From Kitasatospora xanthocidica (GTDB lineage: Bacteria > Actinomycetota > Actinomycetes > Streptomycetales > Streptomycetaceae), in the NCBI RefSeq assembly GCF_014656195.1, contig NZ_BNBY01000001.1:28703-92702 (forward strand): DNA of 64,000 nt. Direction: 5' to 3'. Below, piece after piece: positions 35,101 through 43,340 of this stretch (its first letter is position 1; every line of letters begins with the position of its first letter). Both the position numbers and the translations under genes were made by a program. The notes beneath the pieces are model-generated. The model was not told the DNA's origin. It worked only from the letters and a program-made list of their open reading frames with translations, and searched no databases.

Positions 35101-37684
35101 GCGCACCCATTTCAGCGAGGTTGCCTGTGAGCGCGCCCTTGTCGATTGCCCGTGCGACCGTGCCCATCACCTGGAGCGACTCTGTCGGGCGCAGTTCTGG
35201 ACGCAGCCGCACTGACAGCACATGTGATCCGGCCATAACCGCCACATACAGCCTGTCCAGAGCGAGAATCGGCCCCAGAACTTGGTGATTAGCGAGCTCC
35301 CGCCACCCCCGCAGGATCACCGGCCGCATGACATCGCGCAGCGAGTAGGTCTGTAGGTTGGGCGCAAGTCGCGCGGCAACCTGCCGGGAGTCGGAGAATG
35401 CGAGCACCTTGCGCCCGCGCAACGGGGCGAAGTCGCTGTACGGTTGCGCGCCAGGCGGTTGTACCTCGACTTGACGAGTCACCAACGCCTGGAAGGGCTG
35501 ATCACCCTTCGTCTGGTGATCCTGTACCGATGATCGACCGAAGCCAGCGAGTCGCCCGCACACGCCGCAGGGCTTGAACTCGCCGTTCGCCTCACCCTCT
35601 TCGCCATCATCATCACTTCCGACGGACTCTCCCCCACGGAGCCGAGGGATGAAGATGCTGCGCGTGCGTGGCCCGAGCTTCCCTGGTGGATTGAGTCGAC
35701 CGGTGATGAGATCAAGGTCCGCGGGCTCCACGTTAGCCGCGTCATGCGACGGGGCCTCCAGCAGTAGATCGAGCGCTTGGAGTTCGGGGATGGAACCAGT
35801 GGAGGAATAGAAATCCGCACCTGGCTCGTGCCAGAGATGGGATGGTTCAAGTACATCGTCCGTATAGGCTCGCGCATAAGCGGAGCCGCAGTGCCGGCAG
35901 GTATACAACTCGAAGACACGGGCTCCGCATCCGCATGTGGCCTGCGGCTGGGCGTAGAGCCTGCCGACCGGACCAGGCTCCGAGCTCGCCTCCCGGTCGA
36001 CCTCTGAACATTCGGGGTCAAGACAGGCCCACAATCCTGCCAGCCCTCGGAAGAACGCGTGCACTCGGCACGGCAGCAGCCCGGCGTCATCCGTTGACCG
36101 GCGGGCGGCGCTTCCGAGCGCTACCAGCGTTGAGGCCGCTCTATCGGCAAGCTCCTTCTCCGCAGCGGGAAAGATGCTGGCACCCAGTTCATCGAGCGGA
36201 TGAGCCCTTTGCATCGTCTGGTTGACGAGCAGATTCATCGGCGCGAAGTCGACTAGGGCCTCGTGGAGCAGTTGACCCGCGCTGACTCCGGGCGCCTTCT
36301 CAGTGACCTCCCGGTAGTCCAGCAACCCGCGGACCGCGTCAATGCGGCCAGCGTCTGACTCCGCCTCGTAGAACGTGTGCATCGGTACGGCAGCAAGGAC
36401 CTCTGCGTCCTGGATGGTCCCGGTGGTGGCGGGTTCCCGCAGGGCAAGCCGTCCTTCCACCGTCTTGAAGTCGTCTGGAGACTTGCCACTCAACTGCGCA
36501 GCAAACAGGCGCGCGTACTCCGCGCTGGCAAAGCTCGCGCTTGTGCAGATCACCTGCAGCCGATCGGGCGTGATCCCAAGCCTTGCACGGAGTCGCCGGA
36601 GCAGGAGCGCTACCTCGGCGCCAGCCGCTCCGCGGTAGAGGTGGGCCTCGTCTACGACCAGGAGGAACCTCTCGTCCGGGTTGTTCTCCAACCATGCCCG
36701 GGTCGCATCGAAGACCGGCCGCTCGAGCGGACGCATGAGCATGTACTCAAGCATCGAGTAGTTCGTGATGAGCACGTCTGGCGGCGTGTCCAGCACTTCA
36801 TGGCGCGTCAGGAGCTCGGGGTCCTCAGGCCGGAGGACCGCACGAATGAACTCGCCCTTCCTGTTCTTCCAGCGGGAGCCGCGCTCTCCGTACCAGGCTT
36901 TCAGGTCCGGTTTGGCCGGCCACTTTCCACGCGACTGCAGTTTCTCAATGAGAGCGGTGGCTTCGCTATGTCCTTGCGCCGCGGGGTTGGACGCCCGGTC
37001 GATGAGGTCGATGTAGAAGTCCTCAATCGACCGCAGCCGCTCTTGATCCTTCTCGACTCGCCGAACACCGGGATACAGGGTGCGGCTCGTGTAGCGGGCG
37101 AAGCGTGCTGGACGTCCGGCCCATGCGGTGAACTGCGCAGTGACTCGCGGGTCGCCGAGCAGCAGCCGAAGACGTCCCAGTTGGTCGTTCACCAGCGCGT
37201 TCATCGGATAGAGAATCAGGGCCCGTACGGAGGGTGCTGCGAATGACTCAGGCTTGTGTGCAGCCTCCGTTGCGAGCTTCGCCAGCATCGGTTCGAGGAA
37301 CGTCTCCGTCTTTCCGGAACCTGTGCCGGTCGTCACAGCCAGACTGAAGCCATCTCGAGTCGTCCACTCCAGGGCCTCCGCCTGGTGGGTGTACGGCGGG
37401 TCGTAGAGGAGTGGCTGGTGAGCACCGACACGTGCACTCAGGGCACCAAGGAGCGTCTTGGCTGCTGCATCGAGTTCGAGATCACCGAAGCCTCGGCCAG
37501 TCTGGTAGCGGGGAGTGCTCTCGATGAACGGCGCGCGGAAGAGCACGCCCTCCCGCTTCAGCAACTCGCGACGCTGCTCGATCACGGTGGGGTGTCCCAC
37601 GTGGTACGTGGCCTCGATGTAGTCCCGAAGAGCCGCCTGAATGCTGGCGATAGTCTCTGCGATCGTGGGTGCTTCCGTGGTCAC
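32117..37684 (-). CDS. Large DEAH-box helicase with DUF1998, DruE-like
   Basis: An 1,855-aa superfamily-2 helicase. Walker A is TTGTGSGKTE (residues ~118-127), motif II LLVVDEAHLYRG (~345), motif III VICTSASF, and motifs V-VI EVGIDIGNLTGVALRNMPPS with QQRAGRAGRRG (~1,160-1,200). Several CxxC pairs suggest zinc sites (CGCGARVFELYTCRHCG, CERCRF…CKCGSCG, CQDCHY…CPACG). The C-terminus is DUF1998: YLYDTLAGGAGFARRV and CPENCDQSCYRCLRSFRNRF (~1,720-1,770). This size and domain order match DruE of Druantia rather than DISARM, where helicase (DrmA) and DUF1998 (DrmB) are separate. It starts at GTG 37684, overlapping the 363-aa gene (GTGA). No in-frame damage is visible. Confidence 0.8.
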   Translation of the reverse strand: MTTEAPTIAETIASIQAALRDYIEATYHVGHPTVIEQRRELLKREGVLFRAPFIESTPRYQTGRGFGDLELDAAAKTLLGALSARVGAHQPLLYDPPYTHQAEALEWTTRDGFSLAVTTGTGSGKTETFLEPMLAKLATEAAHKPESFAAPSVRALILYPMNALVNDQLGRLRLLLGDPRVTAQFTAWAGRPARFARYTSRTLYPGVRRVEKDQERLRSIEDFYIDLIDRASNPAAQGHSEATALIEKLQSRGKWPAKPDLKAWYGERGSRWKNRKGEFIRAVLRPEDPELLTRHEVLDTPPDVLITNYSMLEYMLMRPLERPVFDATRAWLENNPDERFLLVVDEAHLYRGAAGAEVALLLRRLRARLGITPDRLQVICTSASFASAEYARLFAAQLSGKSPDDFKTVEGRLALREPATTGTIQDAEVLAAVPMHTFYEAESDAGRIDAVRGLLDYREVTEKAPGVSAGQLLHEALVDFAPMNLLVNQTMQRAHPLDELGASIFPAAEKELADRAASTLVALGSAARRSTDDAGLLPCRVHAFFRGLAGLWACLDPECSEVDREASSEPGPVGRLYAQPQATCGCGARVFELYTCRHCGSAYARAYTDDVLEPSHLWHEPGADFYSSTGSIPELQALDLLLEAPSHDAANVEPADLDLITGRLNPPGKLGPRTRSIFIPRLRGGESVGSDDDGEEGEANGEFKPCGVCGRLAGFGRSSVQDHQTKGDQPFQALVTRQVEVQPPGAQPYSDFAPLRGRKVLAFSDSRQVAARLAPNLQTYSLRDVMRPVILRGWRELANHQVLGPILALDRLYVAVMAGSHVLSVRLRPELRPTESLQVMGTVARAIDKGALTGNLAEMGALFTTAQPPQSLLRAMYATLTDKYYGLSSLGLASIRERANLTDELLAKLPDIGGVAEGAEAKLAFVRLWLAAWSGPGIWFTSMTDGDWWKQKGGVQPHAGRFKSVDRLLESNAARKTFREGWLPTLLTAFCESVGSGNYRMLASNLALELGGQWGYCERCRFTQRPLPGSCKCGSCGADRVRTLDPDTDPVFQARKGYYRASAVRALSSPPELPMSIIAAEHTAQLNAAQSDAVFSKAEEHELLFQDVDLGRSSQGEQSRAAIDVLSCTTTMEVGIDIGNLTGVALRNMPPSRANYQQRAGRAGRRGNAVATVLAFGSADTHDDHYFRQPDLMIRGKVDDPVLTMDNEEIVRRHVIAYLLQRYHQDRLPAIQPEDQPQLFEVLGRVTSFTGTTSPLNRTDLEEWLKSKENVLREEVAAWLPDELSADARTEVLQAIVTRTLFEIDRALELDLDGSPVEANTVEDPLLNSEEEVEPPVELDSEEPNARRSQKNLLDRLLYKGVLPRYAFPTDVVAFHVFDVNSSMRFNTQFQYAASQGLTVALSQYAPGKVVWIDNKEWTSGAIYSPVQKERYQAWQERLLYFECQDCHYAKHFPFDEAERGKERHCPACGAEGKFGKAKTWMRPPGFAHPADQDPGTSPDDAPARSYATRAKLMAPGPTEETAWKRVTERVAQTYRRETLLVTNTGPRNEGYTYCTRCGLIEPTAMATGRLLATHKKPFPDLKAPECPGTGSTRGMVLGTDFISDVLLVRLRVDSPITLRPANLSTHIALRSVAEALTIAATLKLGIEATELQAEYRPALTALGNEGLEAEIYLYDTLAGGAGFARRVSDYGVEILEETLKLLEDCPENCDQSCYRCLRSFRNRFEHSLLDRHVGASLLRYLIHGTAPTLNDERLERSADTLYEDLSSRGCDAHFTRGAKLEIEGVGAITAPILVQRGNQQWIFGVHDPLCPDVAPTDELRRAKEAGSVPVYLIDDTVISRNLPFASNQVLQTLT

Positions 37685-38772
37685 GCCACTCCTCCCTCAT
37701 CGTTGACGTGCATCCACAGCATGTCAGTGAAGAACTCCGTTAGTTCGCCGATCGCCCAGAGCGGAACGCGATAGGTGATCAGCGCATCCCTGGCTCGGGG
37801 GACAGGCACGGCCACGAGTTCCAGGTACCGCTGCGCCCACCCAGGCACGGGGCCGAACAGATCGAGAGGGTGACTCCCTGGAACTCCGCCGGCAGGCCGG
37901 ATGCGCACAAGTTGCGGCTCTCCCCGGGCGGCGTCGATCGCTGCCTGAAGCCGCCACGCCTCGTCGCACGCTGAGCCAGCAGGATCGTCAGTCGGCAGAT
38001 CGATGAGGGCTAGGGGCCGGCCATTATCCATGCGAACGAAAGACCACAAGTCAGCGCCATATGCTTGCGGGCGACGAGCAACGTAGTCTCCGGAGTCACC
38101 GTCGGAGGGAAGCCGCCAGCGGGCCCGATAGTGGAGGACTGACGACTCAGGGTCGAGGAGCTTCAGATCGCTCACAAGACCTGATTGTGCTGCCCTGTCC
38201 AGGCGCTGACGCATCCCGCCGACGACACTGGTAGCGCTGGCCACACTCGGTTGCCTGCACCAGTCGTGAATGCTGATCTCATGGAGTCCGGCCGCATGTA
38301 ACCAGGCCGGCCCCATCGTGGCATCGAGTTCGATGGACCGCACATGGCCCTCGTGGCTCACGCACGCGCCGACAGACTCGTCCAGGAGCGGAAGGCCGTC
38401 GGGCCGCACACCCAGCAAGAGGTAGCGCCCGGGTGCCTGCGTCACATACGAAGGCGGAGCGAGATAGAGCTTCCTACTTCCACGGTCCATCCGGTTCGGG
38501 AGTTCGACTAGGTCGCCGATTGCCACCAGCAGATCCAACTGGGTCGCTAGCTGGCCACGAGTGGCCGAGGAGGAGACGTCGAGCGGACCCAGCACCTCCA
38601 TCACCGCGTCGACGAGTTCACGCGGTGTCGCCGGGCACAGGAACGAAGCCGCTCGGCGCAATGACGAGCAGATCGCTTCGGGTGCACTCAGATCGATCAC
38701 CGTCTCGTCCAAGCCGAGCGTGTGGACGGTACGGCTGGCGACCTCATGGCGGCTGAGCGCGTTAACACTCAT
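37681..38772 (-). CDS. Unknown 363-aa protein between the DruH-like and DruE-like genes
   Basis: A 363-aa soluble protein, overlapped by 4 nt at both ends with its neighbours, so it belongs to the same tightly coupled operon. The N-terminal ~110 residues look helical, with a winged-helix-like pattern (ATPRELVDAVMEVLGPLDVSS, QLATQLDLLVAIGDLVELP). A beta-rich middle (YLLLGVRPDGLPLLDESV) and an acidic WRLQAAIDAARGEPQLVRIRP segment follow. I do not recognise the family. Being made between a large helicase and its large partner suggests an adaptor or DNA-sensing subunit. That role is an inference from position. Confidence 0.75.
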   Translation of the reverse strand: MSVNALSRHEVASRTVHTLGLDETVIDLSAPEAICSSLRRAASFLCPATPRELVDAVMEVLGPLDVSSSATRGQLATQLDLLVAIGDLVELPNRMDRGSRKLYLAPPSYVTQAPGRYLLLGVRPDGLPLLDESVGACVSHEGHVRSIELDATMGPAWLHAAGLHEISIHDWCRQPSVASATSVVGGMRQRLDRAAQSGLVSDLKLLDPESSVLHYRARWRLPSDGDSGDYVARRPQAYGADLWSFVRMDNGRPLALIDLPTDDPAGSACDEAWRLQAAIDAARGEPQLVRIRPAGGVPGSHPLDLFGPVPGWAQRYLELVAVPVPRARDALITYRVPLWAIGELTEFFTDMLWMHVNDEGGVA

Positions 38773-41700
38773 CGGCGGTCCCCGGAAGCCGGCTGGTCCG
38801 ATGCATCCCGGAGGGCTTCAGTCCCCAACACCGCGAACCTTCCTGCCCGGATGAGGGCGGGGGAAATAAGCACACACCTCAGGAGCCGGTCCCTTTCGGG
38901 CTCTGCCCAAGTCGCGACCGCCCCCGGCTTGCTCGCGAGCGCCAGAAGGAAGTCCGCTACAGCATGAGGATCACCCATGCCGCTGAACGTCACGAGGACT
39001 TCAATGGCGTCAGCCAATCCGTCACTCAGGGCATCCGGTGAATCCACCCACTGCCAAAGATGACGAGCGATCCGCTTGGCTGCGGCACGTTGTTTGAAGC
39101 TCTCCCCTACGAGATTCTCCATTTCATCGAGCAACTCGATCTGCCGGTGCGCACCTGCTTTCTTGCGCTTGCGCTCGAGGTTCGCCCACCGGTGCCCGGC
39201 GATGACGGACACAAGCGCCATAGTGACCGCCTCGAGGACTTGCGCCTGCTGGTGACGAGCGAACAGGTCAGCCGGGAGATCGGCATCGAGCCACCGGCGG
39301 TGCCCTTCGATGAGCCGCTGGACCTCATGGAGCGTGTCACCCGAAGATCGCGGCATGGCTGGGTCGGTGTGGCGCAGTAGGTTTGGCTCGGGTGGCAGGA
39401 TGATCGCTGCTGCCAGTTTGCCGGAGGTCGCTTGGAGGAGTCCGCCTGTAGCTGGCACAGCGATGGGCCCACGAGGATCCCACTCCTTGCCGACCAGCGG
39501 GTCCTCCACCGAGAACATATGCACCTGAGTGTCGTCGCTCCCTGTCCGGTCTACCAGCCGAGCATCGTGTTGCCCGCTGTGCCGCTTGGCGAGCACCCAG
39601 CGGAGCGGGTCGAAGCCGCGTTCGCATACCAGGGATGCGAATCCAACTCCGTTCCGAAATACCGACACCTCACATGACTCGGCCTCTTCGAACGCGCTGA
39701 GCATCTTCTTCTTGCGCAAGACCTGCTCCGTCAGCCTCTCCCATGCTCCATCACTGAAGGGCACCGAGATGCCGTAGAGCTGCCTTTCCAGATCCGAACC
39801 ATCACCGCCGCGAAGAGTGATCGATAGTTCGGCCCTTGTCTCCAGCGGACCGTCAATCGAGAGACTCGCCCTGCCATCCCACAGTTCAGCCATCTTTGGG
39901 CGCGCCGGTGTGGTGAACAGCCGGATCGCAGTACCTTCCGTCGCGGCTTCGCGGCTGCTGTGCGGGTCACGGATCGTAATCGCCAGGGAGCCGCTGAAGC
40001 GGGGCCGATCCGTCTCTGGAGTGAGCAGCGCAACGTTCACATCGTGCGTGCCCACTGTGAGGTTCTCCAGAGCAAAGAACAGCTCCGGTTCGCCTTCCGG
40101 GAACTCCAGCACGAAGGGGAGGCCGCGGTCTACGGTCACGGCACACTTGTCCGCGGCGTGCGCAGACTTGACGGCCAGCATGGCCGGCTCCCCGGCAAGC
40201 CACTCGACGGCACCGTCTCCGTCCCAGGATCCTGGCACCAGTCCGACCGGTCGAATCGAGACGTCGGACGTCACTGTTAGCCCGACAACTTTAAGTTGCT
40301 CGACTTCCGCCGCGCCGATGATCTCCGGGACCTTGCACTCGAAGACATGGACGCCTTCCATCGGGGTCATGGTCGGCACGATCCAGGGCAACGACGGCGG
40401 GCTACTGCCGGCTCGTCCAACCAGGCAGTACTCCTTGCCGGGTCGGACGAACTTGCCCTTTACCTCGATGGCTTCCCTGGCTGATCGTCTCGCGAACAGC
40501 CACCACGGCCCCGGATCGATGGAGCAGTGCTCGGCGATCAGCTCATTGACGGCATCCGATCCGCGCTCCAGTGCGATGGCTGGAGCGCCGGGTCGGGGCC
40601 AGGTTGGCAGCAGCACTTTGCCGGGCCACAGCAGCCGCCCGCGCGCAAGCGGGCGAGGAATGCCTTCGACCCGTGGACGCAGACTCCGAAGCTCCTGATC
40701 GACTTGTGGGTTGCTTGCTTGCAGCGGCGTGAGGTCGGGCAGTTCGAGATACGGCCGCCAGCCACCATTTTGGTTGCGCAGGAACAGCCTTGGGTTGCTT
40801 ACAGCCGGGACGCGGCGCCTTCGCTGGAGAGCCGCGGAACCGGCTCCTGTCGGAAGGAAGCCGCTCGAGCGGATCACATTGGCGGAGTGCCTGGCGCGCG
40901 ACAGCCAACTACGGGATACCTGTTCATCACTCAGGCCGGCGACCAGGCGAACGAGTGTCGACCGTACCAGGTATGGAGACTCGTCCTCGTCGCCCGAGAG
41001 CAGTGCAACTGCGACCTGGCCCAGGAGGCTCTGATTGCCGCAGAGGATGCGGAAGCGCTCGCTGTATCCGCCCGTGCGCGACGCCAGACATGCACCCAGC
41101 GCGTCAGGATCAGCCAGCAACTCAGCAGTCAGTACTCCTCGCGAATCGAACAGGAGCTGGGCCATCTGTCGTTGAAGGTCCGCAGGCATCACGGCATGTG
41201 TGATCGGCCACGCAATGATGGTGAAGTTCGAGGCGAAGCCGCCTGTCGGCTCCGCCCCTCCGTAGGCGTCTGCAAACCGTCTGAACCACTGCCTAATGCG
41301 TTTCCGGTTGGCTGGGACGTTCCAATCGGGCCCGCCCTCCCACCCCGGCGCCCGCTGTGCCCAGAGGGGCCAGAACTCGCCCCCGACGTAGTCGTAGCCG
41401 ATCTCGGCGGCAAACACCACGAAGGGCAACCACCATGTGCGATAGCGCGCGTCGAGTCCGTCAGCGACGGCCCCCCGCACTGCGGCCAGGAGCAGTTCGA
41501 GTTCCTCACCGACGAGGTCGTGCTCCAACGCGTAGACGGGAGCTGGCGGCCGCAGGGCCTGGCGACGCTCGTGGAGCATCCGAAAGTGGTGATCGAGTTG
41601 CAGGTGTAGGTGTTTGAGCACCTCCACCGACCCGCCGCGTGCTATCCCCTCCACGCTCGACACCACCTCCTCCCCTGTCACGTCTAGTGAGGTGTCGTTA

Positions 41701-42242
41701 GACAAGGATAGTGACGCTCGGAGGATAGATCGCCACTTACCGTAGATCGCGACGTCGTAGTCCGTTGAGTACGTGGCCGCTGGTCGCACCGCTCCGTACT
41801 GATCGCCAGGCCCCCCTGGACCTCGCGCAGGTTGGGAGACACCTTCTTCCAGTCCAGGTGGGCGACGTATCCCTCCGGCCGGTCGTCGCGGCCGACGCGC
41901 GCCAGCGACTGAGGAACGTAGGTGTTGGTGCGGCGTAGTGCCGGCAGGACTGCGAAGCTGCGACCTCATCGTCGACTGGTAGTACTGCCGAGCCGCGCTG
42001 GCGTGCTCCTGGATCACCTCCAGAAACGCTTCGACGGTCGCAGCCGCGCCGGGCGCCACGGGGACGAAGAAATCGAGCTGATCAGCGAGTGCTCGTGCCG
42101 ATTCGGTGTCGCGCACATCGATAACGTCCCGTGGCGTGGTGCGGGCGATCACAGCTAGGGCATAAGCCGGGGACGTGTGCCCAGTCCGGCTTGTGATCGG
42201 CGACCACCACGCAGGGCTGGTCAAGGCCGTCCGGAGGGTCAT
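38769..42242 (-). CDS. Large DruH-class defence protein, 5'-truncated and possibly frameshifted
   Basis: The open frame of 1,157 codons begins at 42242, but its first ~25 codons are antisense to an IS256 transposase remnant, so the native N-terminus is lost; native sequence seems to start near 42,165. Codons around 41,950-41,812 give Arg/Pro-rich nonsense in this frame, while the next frame reads YVAHLDWKKVSPNLREVQGG, clearly protein-like. The frame returns at a C6 run (41811-41816, plus strand). Beyond that the protein is continuous, with EFWPLWAQRAPGWEGG, DPGPWWLFARRSAREAIEV and a charged C-terminus (HRWANLERKRKKAGAHRQIE). Size and position before a DruE-like helicase resemble DruH of Druantia type III; the identity is tentative. 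It is coupled to the 363-aa gene (ATGA). Confidence 0.55.
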   Translation of the reverse strand: MTLRTALTSPAWWSPITSRTGHTSPAYALAVIARTTPRDVIDVRDTESARALADQLDFFVPVAPGAAATVEAFLEVIQEHASAARQYYQSTMRSQLRSPAGTTPHQHLRSSVAGARRPRRPAGGIRRPPGLEEGVSQPARGPGGPGDQYGAVRPAATYSTDYDVAIYGKWRSILRASLSLSNDTSLDVTGEEVVSSVEGIARGGSVEVLKHLHLQLDHHFRMLHERRQALRPPAPVYALEHDLVGEELELLLAAVRGAVADGLDARYRTWWLPFVVFAAEIGYDYVGGEFWPLWAQRAPGWEGGPDWNVPANRKRIRQWFRRFADAYGGAEPTGGFASNFTIIAWPITHAVMPADLQRQMAQLLFDSRGVLTAELLADPDALGACLASRTGGYSERFRILCGNQSLLGQVAVALLSGDEDESPYLVRSTLVRLVAGLSDEQVSRSWLSRARHSANVIRSSGFLPTGAGSAALQRRRRVPAVSNPRLFLRNQNGGWRPYLELPDLTPLQASNPQVDQELRSLRPRVEGIPRPLARGRLLWPGKVLLPTWPRPGAPAIALERGSDAVNELIAEHCSIDPGPWWLFARRSAREAIEVKGKFVRPGKEYCLVGRAGSSPPSLPWIVPTMTPMEGVHVFECKVPEIIGAAEVEQLKVVGLTVTSDVSIRPVGLVPGSWDGDGAVEWLAGEPAMLAVKSAHAADKCAVTVDRGLPFVLEFPEGEPELFFALENLTVGTHDVNVALLTPETDRPRFSGSLAITIRDPHSSREAATEGTAIRLFTTPARPKMAELWDGRASLSIDGPLETRAELSITLRGGDGSDLERQLYGISVPFSDGAWERLTEQVLRKKKMLSAFEEAESCEVSVFRNGVGFASLVCERGFDPLRWVLAKRHSGQHDARLVDRTGSDDTQVHMFSVEDPLVGKEWDPRGPIAVPATGGLLQATSGKLAAAIILPPEPNLLRHTDPAMPRSSGDTLHEVQRLIEGHRRWLDADLPADLFARHQQAQVLEAVTMALVSVIAGHRWANLERKRKKAGAHRQIELLDEMENLVGESFKQRAAAKRIARHLWQWVDSPDALSDGLADAIEVLVTFSGMGDPHAVADFLLALASKPGAVATWAEPERDRLLRCVLISPALIRAGRFAVLGTEALRDASDQPASGDRR

Positions 42243-42775
42243 GCTCGGGGCCGTTCACGAGCGCCGCGGGGTTCACTTCCTGCGCAACATCTTCAGCGTG
42301 ATGAGCAAGGAAGCCGGACAGATGGTCGCGGCGACGATCCCCACGATCTGTGCCCAGCTCACCGCGGACGCTATCCGAGCCCAGTCGATACGGTCGCCGG
42401 CATGCTCGGCACACAGTTCCCGAAAGTCTAGGCGATGCTGCTGGCAGCAAAGGACGACCTGAGGGCCTTCACAGCCTTCCTGGAGCGACACTGGAAGAAG
42501 ATCCAGTCAACCAACCCGCTGGAGCGGATCAACCGCGAGGTCAAGCGCCGCGCCGACGTCGTCCAAGTCCTCTGGAACGACGAAGCGCTCCCGCGGCTGG
42601 TCGCCGCCGTGCTCTTCGAACTGCACGACGAGTGGCGTTCCCCTGTCGCTACCTACCCGAGGGAACCATGGACCAGTTCTTCCCCCGCCGAGTTCCCCGA
42701 AAGCGCTCCCCGCGCTACCCCCACACGACGCCGGGTTGATCGGCCACACCACTTCCCTGGACGCAACCGTGCCTC
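42175..42775 (+). mobile_element. IS256-family remnant (transposase 3' half and right end)
   Basis: Translation gives VRLVIGDHHAGLVKAVRRVM with the second catalytic Asp, HERRGVHFLRNIFSVMSKEAG, then after a frameshift near 42,385 VAGMLGTQFPKV, a TAG where Glu is expected, AMLLAAKDDLRAFTAF and WKKIQSTNPLERINREVKRR with the catalytic Glu. Another shift near 42,645 leads to RYLPEGTMDQF. The first catalytic Asp and the left end are missing. The right end lies near 42,775 (GGCCACACCACTTCCC-type end). The truncated edge falls at the 5' end of the DruH-like gene. Confidence 0.85.
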
Positions 42776-43146
42776 CCGACTGACAGCGACGCCTTAAAAC
42801 GTTGGCTCGGCAGCGACCAACCTCCAACCATGCCCATCCCGGGCCGCATGCAGCCCTGCGCATCAAGGCAACCGCTTGTCGGATGCCAACAACAGCGACA
42901 GTCAACGACGCCTCACTAAAACGCTGTCCGCGCCTCGTATCAGCACCCACACTGCACAGATGGCCGCACCTTGGCCTCACCTAATCCCTGATGGCGTGTC
43001 GGATCCGACGCGCAATTTTGCAAAACTGCAGGTCAGAGCCCGAGTGCAGCCCAAGACTACTGAGAGTCGGCAAGCCGCGACCGACGCACTGCATGCGTAG
43101 CCTCACAGCGTCCAACTCGAGGCATTCCATGGTCCACGCAGACGAA
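42776..43146. other. Island right end without a recognised gene
   Basis: About 370 bp between the IS256 remnant and the tRNA terminator. GC is below the chromosome average and no frame shows convincing coding. An integrase would be expected at an island end, but I find no fragment of one. Confidence 0.45.
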
Positions 43147-43178
43147 AAACCCCAGGTCAGAGGCCTGACCTGGGGTTT
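43147..43178 (-). terminator. Island-borne terminator of the rebuilt tRNA-Thr gene
   Basis: AAACCCCAGGTCAG and CTGACCTGGGGTTT form a 14-bp stem with an AGGC loop. The inner part of the stem (CAGGTCAG/CTGACCTG) is the same as in the terminator at the left end of the island. Confidence 0.85.
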
Positions 43179-43184
43179 ACCTTG

Positions 43185-43227
43185 GAGCCGCCTGCGGGAT
43201 TCGAACCCGCGACCTACGCATTACGAG
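43185..43227 (-). repeat. attR: 43-bp repeat inside tRNA-Thr
   Basis: This is identical to 24259-24301. It is the 3' half of the tRNA supplied by the island when it integrated. Confidence 0.9.
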
Positions 43228-43259
43228 TGCGTTGCTCTGGCCAACTGAGCTAAGGCGGC
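43186..43259 (-). tRNA. tRNA-Thr(CGT)
   Basis: 74 nt on the minus strand. The acceptor stem GCCGCCT pairs with AGGCGGC, and the D-arm includes TAGCTCAGTTGGCCAGAGC. The anticodon arm ACGCA-CTCGTAA-TGCGT has anticodon CGT (Thr, codon ACG), and the T-arm is CGCGGGTTCGAATCCCGC. A CCA appears encoded just after the discriminator T (43183-43185). The gene is intact because the island's repeat restored the 3' half. Confidence 0.95.
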
Positions 43260-43340
43260 ACCGTTGTCACCTGTGGTGGCAACGCGGGTTAGTTTACACA
43301 GGTTCGACGGTGATCCGTACTCGGATACCCGGTGGGTGGG

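Larger units (their letters stand above)
24259..43227. mobile_element. Genomic island integrated in tRNA-Thr(CGT), carrying a candidate defence locus
   Basis: About 19 kb between perfect 43-bp direct repeats. GC content and GC3 are visibly lower than in the flanking chromosome, lowest around 30.2-32.0 kb. The island holds decayed IS5 and IS256 family elements, a broken DUF5655 fragment, and about eight cargo genes resembling anti-phage defence. I see no integrase, excisionase, replication or conjugation gene, so the element is probably fixed or was mobilised in trans. Its right end rebuilt a complete tRNA gene and brought its own terminator. Confidence 0.85.

Noticed and set aside
32117..42242. 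Complete DISARM system
   Set aside because: DISARM has separate DrmA and DrmB plus DrmC (PLD) and usually a methyltransferase. Here helicase and DUF1998 are one protein, and no PLD HKD motif or methyltransferase is present in the island.
42776..43140. Possible integrase remnant beside the tRNA
   Set aside because: None of the frames shows the R..HxxR..Y pattern or any recombinase-like stretch.
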